DNA of 39,502 nucleotides, taken from positions 1 through 39,502 of the forward strand of contig JASJCF010000003.1 in assembly GCA_030066265.1 (NCBI GenBank), written 5' to 3'. Each line of letters opens with the position of its first letter. Position 1 is the stretch's first letter. The translations under genes and the position numbers were made by a program. This DNA is from Acidimicrobiia bacterium. GTDB lineage: Bacteria > Actinomycetota > Acidimicrobiia > Spongiisociales > UBA5794. Shown one piece after another: positions 1 to 9,031 of the stretch. Below the pieces are notes generated by a model that did not search any database, was not told where the DNA came from, and saw only the letters and a program-made list of their open reading frames with translations.

Positions 1-26
1 CTCTGCCGCCCCCACAGAGGAGAACA

Positions 27-208
27 CTCGAGGCTCGGGACCCGAAACTGCAAACTCGAGACTCGAGACTCGAGACTCGGGACTCATGGCTCAAGGCTCA
101 TGGCTCAAGGCTCAAGGTTCGGCGCTGACAACTCATGACTGACAACTGACAACTGACAACTCAGAACTGACAACTCAGAACTGACAACTGACAACTGACT
201 ACTGCCAC
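27..208. repeat. Heptanucleotide short tandem repeat array, about 26 units in register; + strand consensus CTSRNRR
   Basis: Read in 7-mers from nt 27: ctcgagg ctcggga cccgaaa ctgcaaa ctcgaga x3 ctcggga ctcatgg ctcaagg ctcatgg ctcaagg ctcaagg ttcggcg ctgacaa ctcatga ctgacaa x3 ctcagaa ctgacaa ctcagaa ctgacaa x2 ctgacta ctgccac; no frame slip. Confidence 0.95.
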
Positions 209-1068
209 TTCTCCGGGCGGTCCTTGATGCCGGTGAAGCCGAGCTCGTCGCAGAGGGCGTGGAATTCGTCACGGTGGGCGCCTTGCCACTCGAGGTCGTC
301 GAGCGTCTGGGGGATGTCGGCATCGGTTCGGAGCGTGGCCAGCTCCCGGTAGAGCAGGGCATCGTCCATCGAGTCCCGCAAGGTCGCAGCGAGCTTGGCT
401 GCGCCTCTCACCTTCACCTCCCAGTCCGTCTCCGACGAGGGGATCTGCTCGAGGTGGTCGTAGCGGGCGAGCACGGTGGACGAGGACTTCGCCCCCCAGC
501 CGGGGAGGCCGGGAATGCCGTCTGCGGTGTCGCCGACCAGGGCGAGATAGTCCGGGATCGAATGGGGTGAGACACCGAACTTGTCGCGCACGCCGTCGGC
601 GTCCAGGAACGTCTCGCTCCGTCGATTGAACCCGACGATCTTCGGGTTCCCGTACAGCTGGGCCATGTCCTTGTCCGGGCTCAGGATCACGACCTGCTCG
701 ACCTCGGGGGCGTACTTCTCCGCCGCGGCCGCGAGGCCGTCGTCGGCCTCCTGCTCGATCATCGACCACACGGTCACTCCGAGGGCTTCGAGCGCCCGCT
801 CGGCGACGAGGAACTGGTCATGAAGCTCGGGTGGAGTCCCCTCCCCGGTCTTGTAGCCGGCGAACATGTCGTTGCGAAAGGACTCGATCACCGTGTCGAA
901 CGCCGCCCCGACATGGGTCACGCCGGGCTCGGAGAGCAACGAGAGCGTCGACGACACGATGCCATACGTCGCCCCGACCTCCCATCCCTGGGGTGTTTGC
1001 CGCGGGGGTGACCCGAAATGCGCCCGGAAGAGCTCGTACGTTCCATCGATCAGGTGCACGGTCGTCAT
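199..1068 (-). CDS. 5'-3' exonuclease (PolA N-terminal/flap nuclease family)
   Basis: MTTVHLIDGTYELFRAHFG start; VILSPDKDMAQL, LVGDTADGIPGLPGWGAKSS motifs typical of 5'-3' exonuclease/H3TH region. Start moved to the internal ATG that follows TAGGGT-N7. Confidence 0.9.
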   Translation of the reverse strand: MTTVHLIDGTYELFRAHFGSPPRQTPQGWEVGATYGIVSSTLSLLSEPGVTHVGAAFDTVIESFRNDMFAGYKTGEGTPPELHDQFLVAERALEALGVTVWSMIEQEADDGLAAAAEKYAPEVEQVVILSPDKDMAQLYGNPKIVGFNRRSETFLDADGVRDKFGVSPHSIPDYLALVGDTADGIPGLPGWGAKSSSTVLARYDHLEQIPSSETDWEVKVRGAAKLAATLRDSMDDALLYRELATLRTDADIPQTLDDLEWQGAHRDEFHALCDELGFTGIKDRPEKWQ

Positions 1069-1157
1069 CGCCGCCACCCTACCGATCGCGTCACCTCCGC
1101 GATCTGCGGCCGGTTGTGCGTGGATCGCCTGTTCTCGTCCGTCGGTACCGTTGCGGG

Positions 1158-2006
1158 GTGACCGGGCCACTCATCACCGCCGATCGACTCGCAACCATCT
1201 CACCCGACACCGACCTCGTCGTTGCGGATTGCCGCTGGCATCTCGGCGAACCCGACGCAGGAAGGACCGCGTACGACCAGGAGCACCTTCCCGGGGCGAT
1301 CTACGTGTCCCTCGATGACGACCTCTCGGGTCCGGACGGTCCCGGCCGTCATCCGCTCCCCTCGCCGGAGGCCTTCGCAGCAACGGTTGCGCGATGGGGT
1401 GTGGGACCTTCCACGACAGTGGTCGCCTATGACGATCGAGGAGGCGCCGTTGCCTCTCGGCTGTGGTGGATGTTGACGGACCAAGGCCACGATTCGACCT
1501 TCATCCTCGACGGCGGGATCCAGGCGTGGACCGACGCCGGCCATGCCGTCACGAGCGAGCCTTCCCCCGAGCCTGAGCCATCCCAGCAGCAAGGGCCCGG
1601 GGCCTTCGAATCCCGCCCCTGGGCCGGTGTCGTCGAACGCGACGCCGTCGCACGACGGTCGAGCAGCACGATCGTCATCGACGCCCGGAGCTTCGAGCGG
1701 TACGCCGGCTTCGAGGAGCCGGTCGATCCCCAAGCCGGCCACATTCCCGGAGCGATCTCCGTGCCGATGAGCCACAACCTCGCGAACGACCTCACCTTCC
1801 TCGATCCGGACGAGCTCGCCATCCGGTTCCGAGGGCTCGGCCTCGACCGTGGCGACGTCATCGCACAGTGCGGCTCGGGCGTGACGGCATGCCATGACAT
1901 CCTCGCCATGGAGATCGCCGGCCTGGGTCGGCCGAAGCTCTATGTCGGATCATGGAGCGATTGGTCGTCCTCGGACATGCCGATCGCCACGGGACCCACG
2001 CCGTGA
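1158..2006 (+). CDS. Sulfurtransferase with two rhodanese domains
   Basis: MTGPLITADRLATISPDTDLVVADCRWHL...; active-site loop CGSGVTA; GTG start preceded by TACCGT-N6. Confidence 0.9.
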   Translation: MTGPLITADRLATISPDTDLVVADCRWHLGEPDAGRTAYDQEHLPGAIYVSLDDDLSGPDGPGRHPLPSPEAFAATVARWGVGPSTTVVAYDDRGGAVASRLWWMLTDQGHDSTFILDGGIQAWTDAGHAVTSEPSPEPEPSQQQGPGAFESRPWAGVVERDAVARRSSSTIVIDARSFERYAGFEEPVDPQAGHIPGAISVPMSHNLANDLTFLDPDELAIRFRGLGLDRGDVIAQCGSGVTACHDILAMEIAGLGRPKLYVGSWSDWSSSDMPIATGPTP

Positions 2007-3265
2007 ACGCGACGAGAGACCTCATCGAGGAGCGACTGTCCCGGGTGGAGTTCACCCTGCTCGTCTCGATGATCATGGCCACCACCGCCATCGGCGTCGA
2101 CATGATGCTGCCCGCGTTCGGTGACATGAGGCCGGTCTTCGGGCTCGAAGCGGATTCCAACGCGCTGGCGCCGGTGGTGACGTTCTACCTCATCGGGATC
2201 GCGCTCGGTCAGCCCCTGTGGGGACCGCTCTCGGATGCGATCGGTCGCAAGCGGGTGCTGTACGCCGGACTCTCGGTCTACGTGGTCGCCGCCATCGCCG
2301 CAGCGTTCGCCCCGAGCCTCGTCACCCTCTTCGTGGCGCGGTTCATCGCCGGGTTGGGGGCGGCTTCTCCACGGGTGATGTCGCTCGGCACCGTTCGCGA
2401 TGCGTTCGAGGGTGAGCGCATGGCCAAGGTGCTCTCGTACATCATGGCCGTGTTCCTCGTGGTCCCGATCATCGCACCGACCATCGGTGCCGGCCTGCTC
2501 GTCGTCGGCGACTGGCGGACGATCTTCATCGCCATCGCCATATTCGGAATCCTCGTGGGTGTGTGGTCGACTCGGCTGCCCGAGACACTGCCAGCCGACG
2601 GCCGTCTTCCGCTCAGCTTCACCAAGCTGGCACGAGCCACGGGTCTCGTGGTGCGCAGCAGGTTCGTCATGGGCCTCACGGTGGCCCAAACGGCGCTGTT
2701 CGGGTTCTTTGCGTCGTACCTGGCCTCCTCCCAGCTCATCGTCGACGACGTCTTCGGCCTCGAGCCGTGGTTCCCGCTGATCTTCGGAGCTTCGGCTGCG
2801 GTGCTCGGGGTCGGCATGCTCGTCAACACGCGTCTCGTGGATCGGTACTCACTTCGCACCATCCTGCGAGGCGTCTTCGTCACCTATGTACTCACCGCTG
2901 CCGCAATCCTGCTGCTGTCGATTGCGACCGACGGACGACCGTCCTTCTGGTGGTTCCAGCTGCTGCTCACCCCGATCCTGTTCGCTCACGCACTGTTGAT
3001 CCCGAATCTCAACTCCGCTGCCCTCATCCCCATGGGCGCACTTGCCGGCACGGCGGCCGCCGTGATCGGAACCGTGTCCACCTTGGGGGGTGCACTCATC
3101 GGCGCCACGCTGGATGCCCTGTACGACAACACCGTGCTGCCGCTGAGCGTCGGGTTGATGCTCAGTGCGGTACTCGGTGCCGCCATGTACTGGTGGTCGG
3201 ACCGGGTGTGGGACGAGTCCGTCTCGCAGGACGTCGCCGTCGTGCCGGCTGCGGAGGCGCAATGA
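2003..3265 (+). CDS. MFS transporter, Bcr/CflA-like drug efflux family
   Basis: Multi-TM protein; GxxLWGPLSDAIGRKRVL MFS loop motif; GTGA overlap with upstream rhodanese stop suggests GTG start at 2003. Confidence 0.85.
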   Translation: MNATRDLIEERLSRVEFTLLVSMIMATTAIGVDMMLPAFGDMRPVFGLEADSNALAPVVTFYLIGIALGQPLWGPLSDAIGRKRVLYAGLSVYVVAAIAAAFAPSLVTLFVARFIAGLGAASPRVMSLGTVRDAFEGERMAKVLSYIMAVFLVVPIIAPTIGAGLLVVGDWRTIFIAIAIFGILVGVWSTRLPETLPADGRLPLSFTKLARATGLVVRSRFVMGLTVAQTALFGFFASYLASSQLIVDDVFGLEPWFPLIFGASAAVLGVGMLVNTRLVDRYSLRTILRGVFVTYVLTAAAILLLSIATDGRPSFWWFQLLLTPILFAHALLIPNLNSAALIPMGALAGTAAAVIGTVSTLGGALIGATLDALYDNTVLPLSVGLMLSAVLGAAMYWWSDRVWDESVSQDVAVVPAAEAQ

Positions 3266-3951
3266 AACGCATCGGCCTGCTCGGGGGCATGAGCTGGGAG
3301 TCGTCGATCGAGTATGAGCGCCTCATCAACGAGGCGGTGCGGCGGAGGCTCGGCGGCACGGCCTCGGCCGATCTCATCGTGCGGTCGTACAACTTCGCCG
3401 ACATCGAGGCGATCCAGGAGCGCGATGACTGGGACGGTGCATCCCGGCTCCTCGCACACGACGCCGCGTCACTCCAGCAGGCGGGGGCAGAGCTGATCCT
3501 GCTGTGCACGAACACCATGCACCGGGTCGCCGAAGACATCGAGGCGGCGATCACGGTGCCATTCCTCCACATCGGTGACGTCACCGCCGATGCCGTTCGC
3601 CGATCCGGTGTGTCCGACGTGGCACTCCTCGGCACCCGCTACACCATGGAGGGCGACTTCTACCGGTCGAGGCTCGAGGGCGCCGGCATCACCGTCAGGA
3701 TCCCCGATGAACCGGATCGCTCCATGATCCACGACGTCATCTACGACGAGCTCGTCCAGGGCCGGATCGAGCCCTCCTCGAGGGACCGGTATCTGGTTGC
3801 GATCGATCGGATGATCGCCCAGGGCGCCCAGGGTGTGATCGGCGGCTGTACCGAGATCGAGCTGCTGGTGAGTGAACAGGACCTCCGTGTGCCGTTCTAT
3901 CCAACGACCTCACTCCACGCCACCGCTGCCGTGGATGCAGCGCTGAGCTAG
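3262..3951 (+). CDS. Aspartate/glutamate racemase family protein
   Basis: MKRIGLLGGMSWESSIEYERLIN, LCTNTMH and GGCTEIELL motifs; ATGA overlap with MFS gene. Confidence 0.9.
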   Translation: MKRIGLLGGMSWESSIEYERLINEAVRRRLGGTASADLIVRSYNFADIEAIQERDDWDGASRLLAHDAASLQQAGAELILLCTNTMHRVAEDIEAAITVPFLHIGDVTADAVRRSGVSDVALLGTRYTMEGDFYRSRLEGAGITVRIPDEPDRSMIHDVIYDELVQGRIEPSSRDRYLVAIDRMIAQGAQGVIGGCTEIELLVSEQDLRVPFYPTTSLHATAAVDAALS

Positions 3952-3970
3952 CGGAAGTCCCCATTTTCTG

Positions 3971-4030
3971 GGGGATTCTGGAATTACCGAATTCCTTACC
4001 AAGGAACTATGCAAAAACCCCAGGATCCCC
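3971..4030 (+). terminator. Stem-loop: 11-bp outer stem (one G-U) enclosing a 6-bp hairpin; terminator or structured leader
   Basis: GGGGATTCTGG (3971-3981) pairs with CCAGGATCCCC (4020-4030); inner TTCCTT-ACC-AAGGAA (3992-4006). Confidence 0.55.
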
Positions 4031-4056
4031 TACCATCCCTCTCAGGAATAACCGGG

Positions 4057-4078
4057 GCTTGTGAAACAATTCACAAGC
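4057..4078. promoter_or_regulatory. Candidate CRP/FNR-family operator, TGTGA-N6-TCACA
   Basis: GCTTGTGAA-ACAA-TTCACAAGC perfect dyad, 33 nt upstream of ATG 4112; core TGTGAAACAATTCACA at 4060-4075. Confidence 0.6.
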
Positions 4079-4111
4079 TCGGGGCATCAATGACAGAGAA
4101 AGGGAAGCCAC

Positions 4112-4849
4112 ATGGCACAGCGACTTCGGGTCCTCGGGATCGTGATGATCGTGCTCGGCGTGATCTTCGGCTTTGCCGGCGTGTATGCATTCACGCAGGT
4201 CCAGGCGGGCGCCGACTCACTCCAGGCGTTCAGCGAGGCACAGAACGTCCGACTCCAGTACAACGAGAACGGTGAGCTCATCGACCGAGGGACGACCGAG
4301 AACGCAGAGGCGATCTACGCCCTCGTCACTGAGACATGGGGCTACCCGATCAACGATGCCGACCTGGATCCCAACGATCCGCTCGTCAACACCGACTCCG
4401 AGTACATGTACCAGATGGGTGTGATCGGCTATCACATCCTGCATGGCACGCAGACCGTCGTCCTGACCGAGAGCGTCGAGTACGAGGGTGAGACCTTCGC
4501 AGCCGGCGAGTACGAAGTGGTCGTCAACGAGGTCGGTTCGGATGAGCGCGTCGCCGCAGGCCTCGGTGGCTACTGGACGGACTTCGACCGCATGCATCCA
4601 CTCGAGGGCCCGGCACGCAGCCAGGCCTGGTCGGGCACAGCACACGGACTGTTCGGTGAGCTCGGCGTCGGGACCGTGACCGCGAACATGCTCCAGCTCA
4701 GCACCGGCATCGCAGCGATGATCTTCGGCCTCGGCCTGACCATCATCCTGCTCGGTGCCGGCCTCATCTGGATCGGCTCGGCCAAGGACGACGACGACCG
4801 TCCCGTCAAGGCGGACACGTCGCCCAAGCCGGAACCGGCCAACGCCTGA
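4112..4849 (+). CDS. Hypothetical membrane protein with N- and C-terminal TM helices flanking an exported domain
   Basis: MAQRLRVLGIVMIVLGVIFGFAGVYAF N-terminal TM, C-terminal MIFGLGLTIILLGAGLIWIG; AG-rich RBS upstream. Confidence 0.8.
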   Translation: MAQRLRVLGIVMIVLGVIFGFAGVYAFTQVQAGADSLQAFSEAQNVRLQYNENGELIDRGTTENAEAIYALVTETWGYPINDADLDPNDPLVNTDSEYMYQMGVIGYHILHGTQTVVLTESVEYEGETFAAGEYEVVVNEVGSDERVAAGLGGYWTDFDRMHPLEGPARSQAWSGTAHGLFGELGVGTVTANMLQLSTGIAAMIFGLGLTIILLGAGLIWIGSAKDDDDRPVKADTSPKPEPANA

Positions 4850-4870
4850 ACGAAGCCCGAATCAACCGAG

Positions 4871-4898
4871 CGAGAAGGGCCCTTCGGGGCCCTTCTCG
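4871..4898. terminator. Bidirectional terminator between convergent genes, UUCG tetraloop
   Basis: CGAGAAGGGCCC-TTCG-GGGCCCTTCTCG, 12-bp perfect stem, between stops at 4849 and 4919. Confidence 0.85.
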
Positions 4899-4918
4899 GC
4901 GTCCAGGACCACCCGGGC

Positions 4919-5749
4919 TCAGCCTCCGAACAGGGAATCCCATCGGCGGGCCGAGACTTCGTCGAGCGGCCAGAAGGTCTCGATCCTGAGCTCGGCCACC
5001 GTGAGGTCGTGGGCATCGCCGATGATGGCGATCGTGGTCAGGAACGAGATCTCGGTGTCTCCGACGCGGTACGTAGCAGGAACGAGGAGGTCGTCGGCGC
5101 TCGGCTCGGACCATCCGGCCTCGAGCGATTCGACATCCGGGAATTCGCGTACCTCCCTGAGGAGGCCGCGGAGGCCGGAGTCGCTGGGGAACGAGGCGAC
5201 ATCACGCTCGAGACGCCGATACAGGGCCCTGGCGGTGTCCTCCCACCCCACCATGTGTGGTCGCAGCCCGTCCGGATGGAAGGCGAGCCGCATGAGATTG
5301 AGGGGCGGAGTGATCCAGGCCGGCGGCTCCGGGAAGAGGGCGCCGACGAAACGACCGGCTGCGCCATTCGACACCACCATGTTCCATCGTCGATCGACGA
5401 CGAGCGCGGGATACGGCTCGTGCGCCTCCAGCATGCGGTCGAGAACATGCCGGACACCCGGCATGTCGTCGATCGACGTCTCGGAGAACGCCGGCGAATG
5501 GCCCGCCGCCGACAGGAGCAGATTCTGCTCGCGCGGTGGCACATCGAGCGTTCGGCCCAAATGGATCACCATCTCGCGACTCGGCTTCGACCGGCCCGTC
5601 TCGAGAAAGCTGATGTGCCGTTGGGACACATCGGCTCGAGTTGCGAGCTCCATCTGACTCATCCCCCGCAGCTGCCGCCACTGGCGCAACTCGGGGCCGA
5701 ACGTCGTCCGCATGGGGAGATCGTACGAGGTGGGCTGATTCGATCCCAT
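4919..5749 (-). CDS. XRE-family HTH regulator with MmyB-like ligand-binding C-terminus
   Basis: LRQWRQLRGMSQMELATRADVSQRHISFLETGRSKPSREM HTH; C-terminal region of the MmyB-like type. Confidence 0.88.
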   Translation of the reverse strand: MGSNQPTSYDLPMRTTFGPELRQWRQLRGMSQMELATRADVSQRHISFLETGRSKPSREMVIHLGRTLDVPPREQNLLLSAAGHSPAFSETSIDDMPGVRHVLDRMLEAHEPYPALVVDRRWNMVVSNGAAGRFVGALFPEPPAWITPPLNLMRLAFHPDGLRPHMVGWEDTARALYRRLERDVASFPSDSGLRGLLREVREFPDVESLEAGWSEPSADDLLVPATYRVGDTEISFLTTIAIIGDAHDLTVAELRIETFWPLDEVSARRWDSLFGG

Positions 5750-5822
5750 GACCTGACGGGTAATTGCCGATACGACGTCACACCGAGATCATGGCCACCG
5801 ACCAAGTGAAAGGACCACCGTC

Positions 5823-6296
5823 ATGGCGAACCTCCATCTCGAGTCGGAGCGATGGGTGGCCGCAGATCCCGGCCGTGTGTGGTCGACCGTGTCGGATCTG
5901 GCCGGCTACGACCGCTATGCCGCCGGACTCCGAACGACCGAGATCGTCTCCGGATCCGAGCTCGGCGCACGGCGGCGCTGCACTGATCGCTCGGGGTCGG
6001 CGTGGGAGGAGACGTGCACCGTCTGGGAACCCGGTCGACGTATCACCATGACCGTCGATGTGCACACGTACCCGCTGAAGCTTCGGGCCCTGCTGCGTTC
6101 GTTCTCCGGCACCTGGATGGTGACGCCGTCCGACAACGGCTCACTCATCACGGTCGCATTCTCGGGAACGCTCAGGCGCTTCCCCGGATCACGTTGGCTC
6201 GCACGGAGCCTGGAGCGGCGAAATCGCTCCGTCGTCGAGTCCATTCTGGATCGCTACGAAGAGGACGAGGCGATGACGTCGTCGGGCACGGGTTGA
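5823..6296 (+). CDS. SRPBCC family protein
   Basis: MANLHLESERWVAADPGRVWSTVSDLAGYDRYA; polyketide cyclase/START-like start; divergent from XRE regulator. Confidence 0.75.
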   Translation: MANLHLESERWVAADPGRVWSTVSDLAGYDRYAAGLRTTEIVSGSELGARRRCTDRSGSAWEETCTVWEPGRRITMTVDVHTYPLKLRALLRSFSGTWMVTPSDNGSLITVAFSGTLRRFPGSRWLARSLERRNRSVVESILDRYEEDEAMTSSGTG

Positions 6297-7390
6297 TCCG
6301 GGGTCAGCGCGACTGACGCCACGGCGATGAGGGGACGGGCGATGCGGCCGCGGACGTCCCCTGCCGCTTCGGTGGCAGCCAGGTGATCGATCGATGCTGC
6401 GATCGCGGCCAGCGTGTCGGCGTACCGGTGTCCCTCGGGCACCTCGCACGTCAGCCGAGCCAGCGACAGAGCCTGTGCCGGATCGCATCCTTGGAGGATC
6501 TCCCCGATGCCGCCGTGGAGGTCTGCGTACAGCGAGGTGAACAGGGGTTCCTTGGGCAGGATCGGCACGGTGGGCGGGGCGCCGGCATACCGGGGCCGCC
6601 GACCTTCGACGAGCGCACGCAGGTTGCCACCCATGACTGCGGAGAAGGACGCATGGTCGTATCCGGCGGCAGCGGTGACCCGTGCGGCGACCGTGGCGGA
6701 CATCATCGGTCGCCCGTACGGCGTGTCGGAGGCGTACAGGATCCGCGACGGTGGCACGCAGGACACCAGTTGGGCGATGGAGGCCGAACTCCACCACGCG
6801 GTGTCGAAGAACAAACCTGGGTGATCATCGACGATGGGCGCCAATCTCGACAGGTCGCTGATCGCCGCGTGGGCCAAGATCACGTTCAGGTCGGGTATCG
6901 ACTCGAGGAGGTGCACCACGTCGCGACCAAGCGATGGGATGCCCCGGCCTGCATGGACGAGAATCGGCAGTCCAGCCTCCGCGACCAGCGTTGCGGCACG
7001 GTGGACCACTGGGTCCGCCATCGAGAACTGCTCACCACGAGGGTGAAGCTTCAGCCCGACGAACCCGGCGTCGATGCAACGCTCCAGCTCAGTGATCGCC
7101 TCATCCCCGGTTCGCGGGTCGATCCGCACGAACGGGAGCAGGCGACCCTCCGATGCCGTCGCCTCGGCTTGGATGCGATCGTTGGGCTCTCGATATCCGC
7201 CAGGGTCGCGGCTCGTCATGATGACGGCGCCGCTGTGGCCCGCCTCATCGAGCCTCGTCAGCAGGTGACGCGAATCGCCGATCACGCCATCGGGATCGTT
7301 CGAGCCGGTATGGGTATGGGCATCCCAGATCTCGATGTCAGGCGGCAGAGCTGACATGGATGCGGTGTACCACGATGCGAGGAGATCCAC
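6254..7390 (-). CDS. Amidohydrolase family protein (TIM-barrel)
   Basis: IWDAHTHTGSN, GLKLHPRGEQF, HAGRG, LYASDTPYG motifs; GTG start after TAGGTT-N6. Confidence 0.85.
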   Translation of the reverse strand: MDLLASWYTASMSALPPDIEIWDAHTHTGSNDPDGVIGDSRHLLTRLDEAGHSGAVIMTSRDPGGYREPNDRIQAEATASEGRLLPFVRIDPRTGDEAITELERCIDAGFVGLKLHPRGEQFSMADPVVHRAATLVAEAGLPILVHAGRGIPSLGRDVVHLLESIPDLNVILAHAAISDLSRLAPIVDDHPGLFFDTAWWSSASIAQLVSCVPPSRILYASDTPYGRPMMSATVAARVTAAAGYDHASFSAVMGGNLRALVEGRRPRYAGAPPTVPILPKEPLFTSLYADLHGGIGEILQGCDPAQALSLARLTCEVPEGHRYADTLAAIAASIDHLAATEAAGDVRGRIARPLIAVASVALTPDQPVPDDVIASSSS

Positions 7391-7488
7391 GAGCGCAACC
7401 TACCCCGTTGCGGAGCAAGCGAAGCGGCGCCTGGGGTTCAGGCCTGTCCGGTAGCCTGCCGGCATCAGAGCTACCGGCACGCTGGATC

Positions 7489-7980
7489 ATGACCCGACTC
7501 TCCGAAGGCCCCACCGTGGAAGTATCGACATCGATCGACGCGCCCATCGATACGGTGTGGGAGCTCATCTGCGACATCAATCTCTCCTCCCGGTTCCAGG
7601 ACGAGTTCCAAGAGGCGACGTGGCTGGACGAGGATGCCCCCCGCCTCGGAGCGCGCTTCGTCGGGAGAAATGCGATCGGAGACCGACGCTGGGAGACGAT
7701 CTCGACGATCGTCGGGTACGACCCTCCGGCACTCTTCCAGTGGGCCGTGAATGACGTCGACAACCCCGTCGCCATCTGGACGTTCCGTTCCGCCGAGCGC
7801 CCCGGCGGCACGCTTCTGACGTATCACCGCGTCGTCGGTCGTGGGCCGAGCGGGCTGACGGCGCTGATCGACAAGTATCCCGACCGCGAGGAGGAGTTCA
7901 TCGCCCGGCGGGACGAGCAGCACCGCACCCACATGCAGGCTGTAGTCGATGGCGTGAAGCGACTGGCGGAGGGCCGCTAG
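7489..7980 (+). CDS. SRPBCC family protein (polyketide cyclase/dehydrase-like)
   Basis: VSTSIDAPIDTVWELICDINLSSRFQDEFQEATWLD; internal ATG chosen over the 7360 ORF start. Confidence 0.8.
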   Translation: MTRLSEGPTVEVSTSIDAPIDTVWELICDINLSSRFQDEFQEATWLDEDAPRLGARFVGRNAIGDRRWETISTIVGYDPPALFQWAVNDVDNPVAIWTFRSAERPGGTLLTYHRVVGRGPSGLTALIDKYPDREEEFIARRDEQHRTHMQAVVDGVKRLAEGR

Positions 7981-8969
7981 GCACCGGCGACGATCGGGAC
8001 CGTGATCTCGAGGATGGTTGCGTCGGGGGTGCCGGCCACAGCGACGGTCGGCGCCGAGGCGGGAATCAAGGCTGTGGCACCGCTGCTCAGTGAGTGCTCG
8101 CCGACCTGCGCACTCCCTTCGACGACCATCACGACCGTCGGCGTGGTTCTGCCAATCATCAGGTCGGCTCCGCCGGCGAGATGGTGCTCGACGATCGCAT
8201 AGGCATCGTGCTCCACCAGCATGCGACTCCGGTCGGCCGTGGGGCCGAGCGACGGCGCAGCGGCTGAATCTACGACCATGCTCTCGAGAGCCTCGGAGAT
8301 GTGCAGCTCCCGATGGGGACGGCCGTACTCGTCGTTCCAGTCGTACATGCGAAACGTGGTGTCGCTCGGAGTTTGGACCTCGGCGACCACGACCCCTGCA
8401 CCCAGGGCATGGATGATCCCTGCCGGGAGGTGGTGAAAGCTCCCCTTCTGCGCCGGCACGGCGTTGAGGAGGTCGGGGAGACGGCCCTCGTCGATCGCCT
8501 GTGCGACATCGCGCGACGCCACGCCGTTACGCACACCCAAGTAGAGCACCGAGCCTGGATCGGCTTCGATGATGTACCACGACTCCGTCTTCAGCCGGGT
8601 CTCGGGATGGACCGCCACATACGCGACGCCGGGATGGACTTGCACGGAGAGATGCTCGCGTGCATCGAGCATCTTGATCAGCAGCGGGAAGCCACCATCC
8701 GCCGCCGGCGCGGCATCTCCGAGGATGAGATCGCCGCGGGTCCGGACAGCTTCACCGAGCGACATCCCGGTGAGGGCACCGGTGGTGATGAGAGAGCTCG
8801 GCGAGGCGACGTGGGGCGCCACCTCCGCCGGCAAGTCAGCGATCTCCCAGCTCTCAGCCACGACCCCTTGCGCCGGGAGATCCTTGCCGTAGGCGCTCAA
8901 TCGCCTGCCGCCCCACGGACGCGGAACGAGGATCGGCTCGAGGAGAAAGGGGTCGAGGTTCGCTGCCAT
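7977..8969 (-). CDS. manA: Mannose-6-phosphate isomerase, class I
   Basis: PRPWGGRRLSAYGK, LLIKMLDAREHLSVQVHP, PAGIIHALGAGVVVAEVQTPSDTTFRMYDW motifs. Confidence 0.92.
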   Translation of the reverse strand: MAANLDPFLLEPILVPRPWGGRRLSAYGKDLPAQGVVAESWEIADLPAEVAPHVASPSSLITTGALTGMSLGEAVRTRGDLILGDAAPAADGGFPLLIKMLDAREHLSVQVHPGVAYVAVHPETRLKTESWYIIEADPGSVLYLGVRNGVASRDVAQAIDEGRLPDLLNAVPAQKGSFHHLPAGIIHALGAGVVVAEVQTPSDTTFRMYDWNDEYGRPHRELHISEALESMVVDSAAAPSLGPTADRSRMLVEHDAYAIVEHHLAGGADLMIGRTTPTVVMVVEGSAQVGEHSLSSGATALIPASAPTVAVAGTPDATILEITVPIVAGA

Positions 8970-9031
8970 GGAGGTGGGATCAGTGTATGCCACCGACCTC
9001 GCGTGTCACGATCGAGATTGGGCGCCTGCGA

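Noticed and set aside
27-208. CRISPR-like interpretation of the repeat array
   Set aside because: Units are 7 bp with no spacers and no cas genes in the window.
105-362. Minus-strand ORF encoding QLSVVSSELSVLSCQLSVV-type heptapeptide repeats
   Set aside because: Direct translation of the heptanucleotide array plus out-of-frame exonuclease sequence; not a protein.
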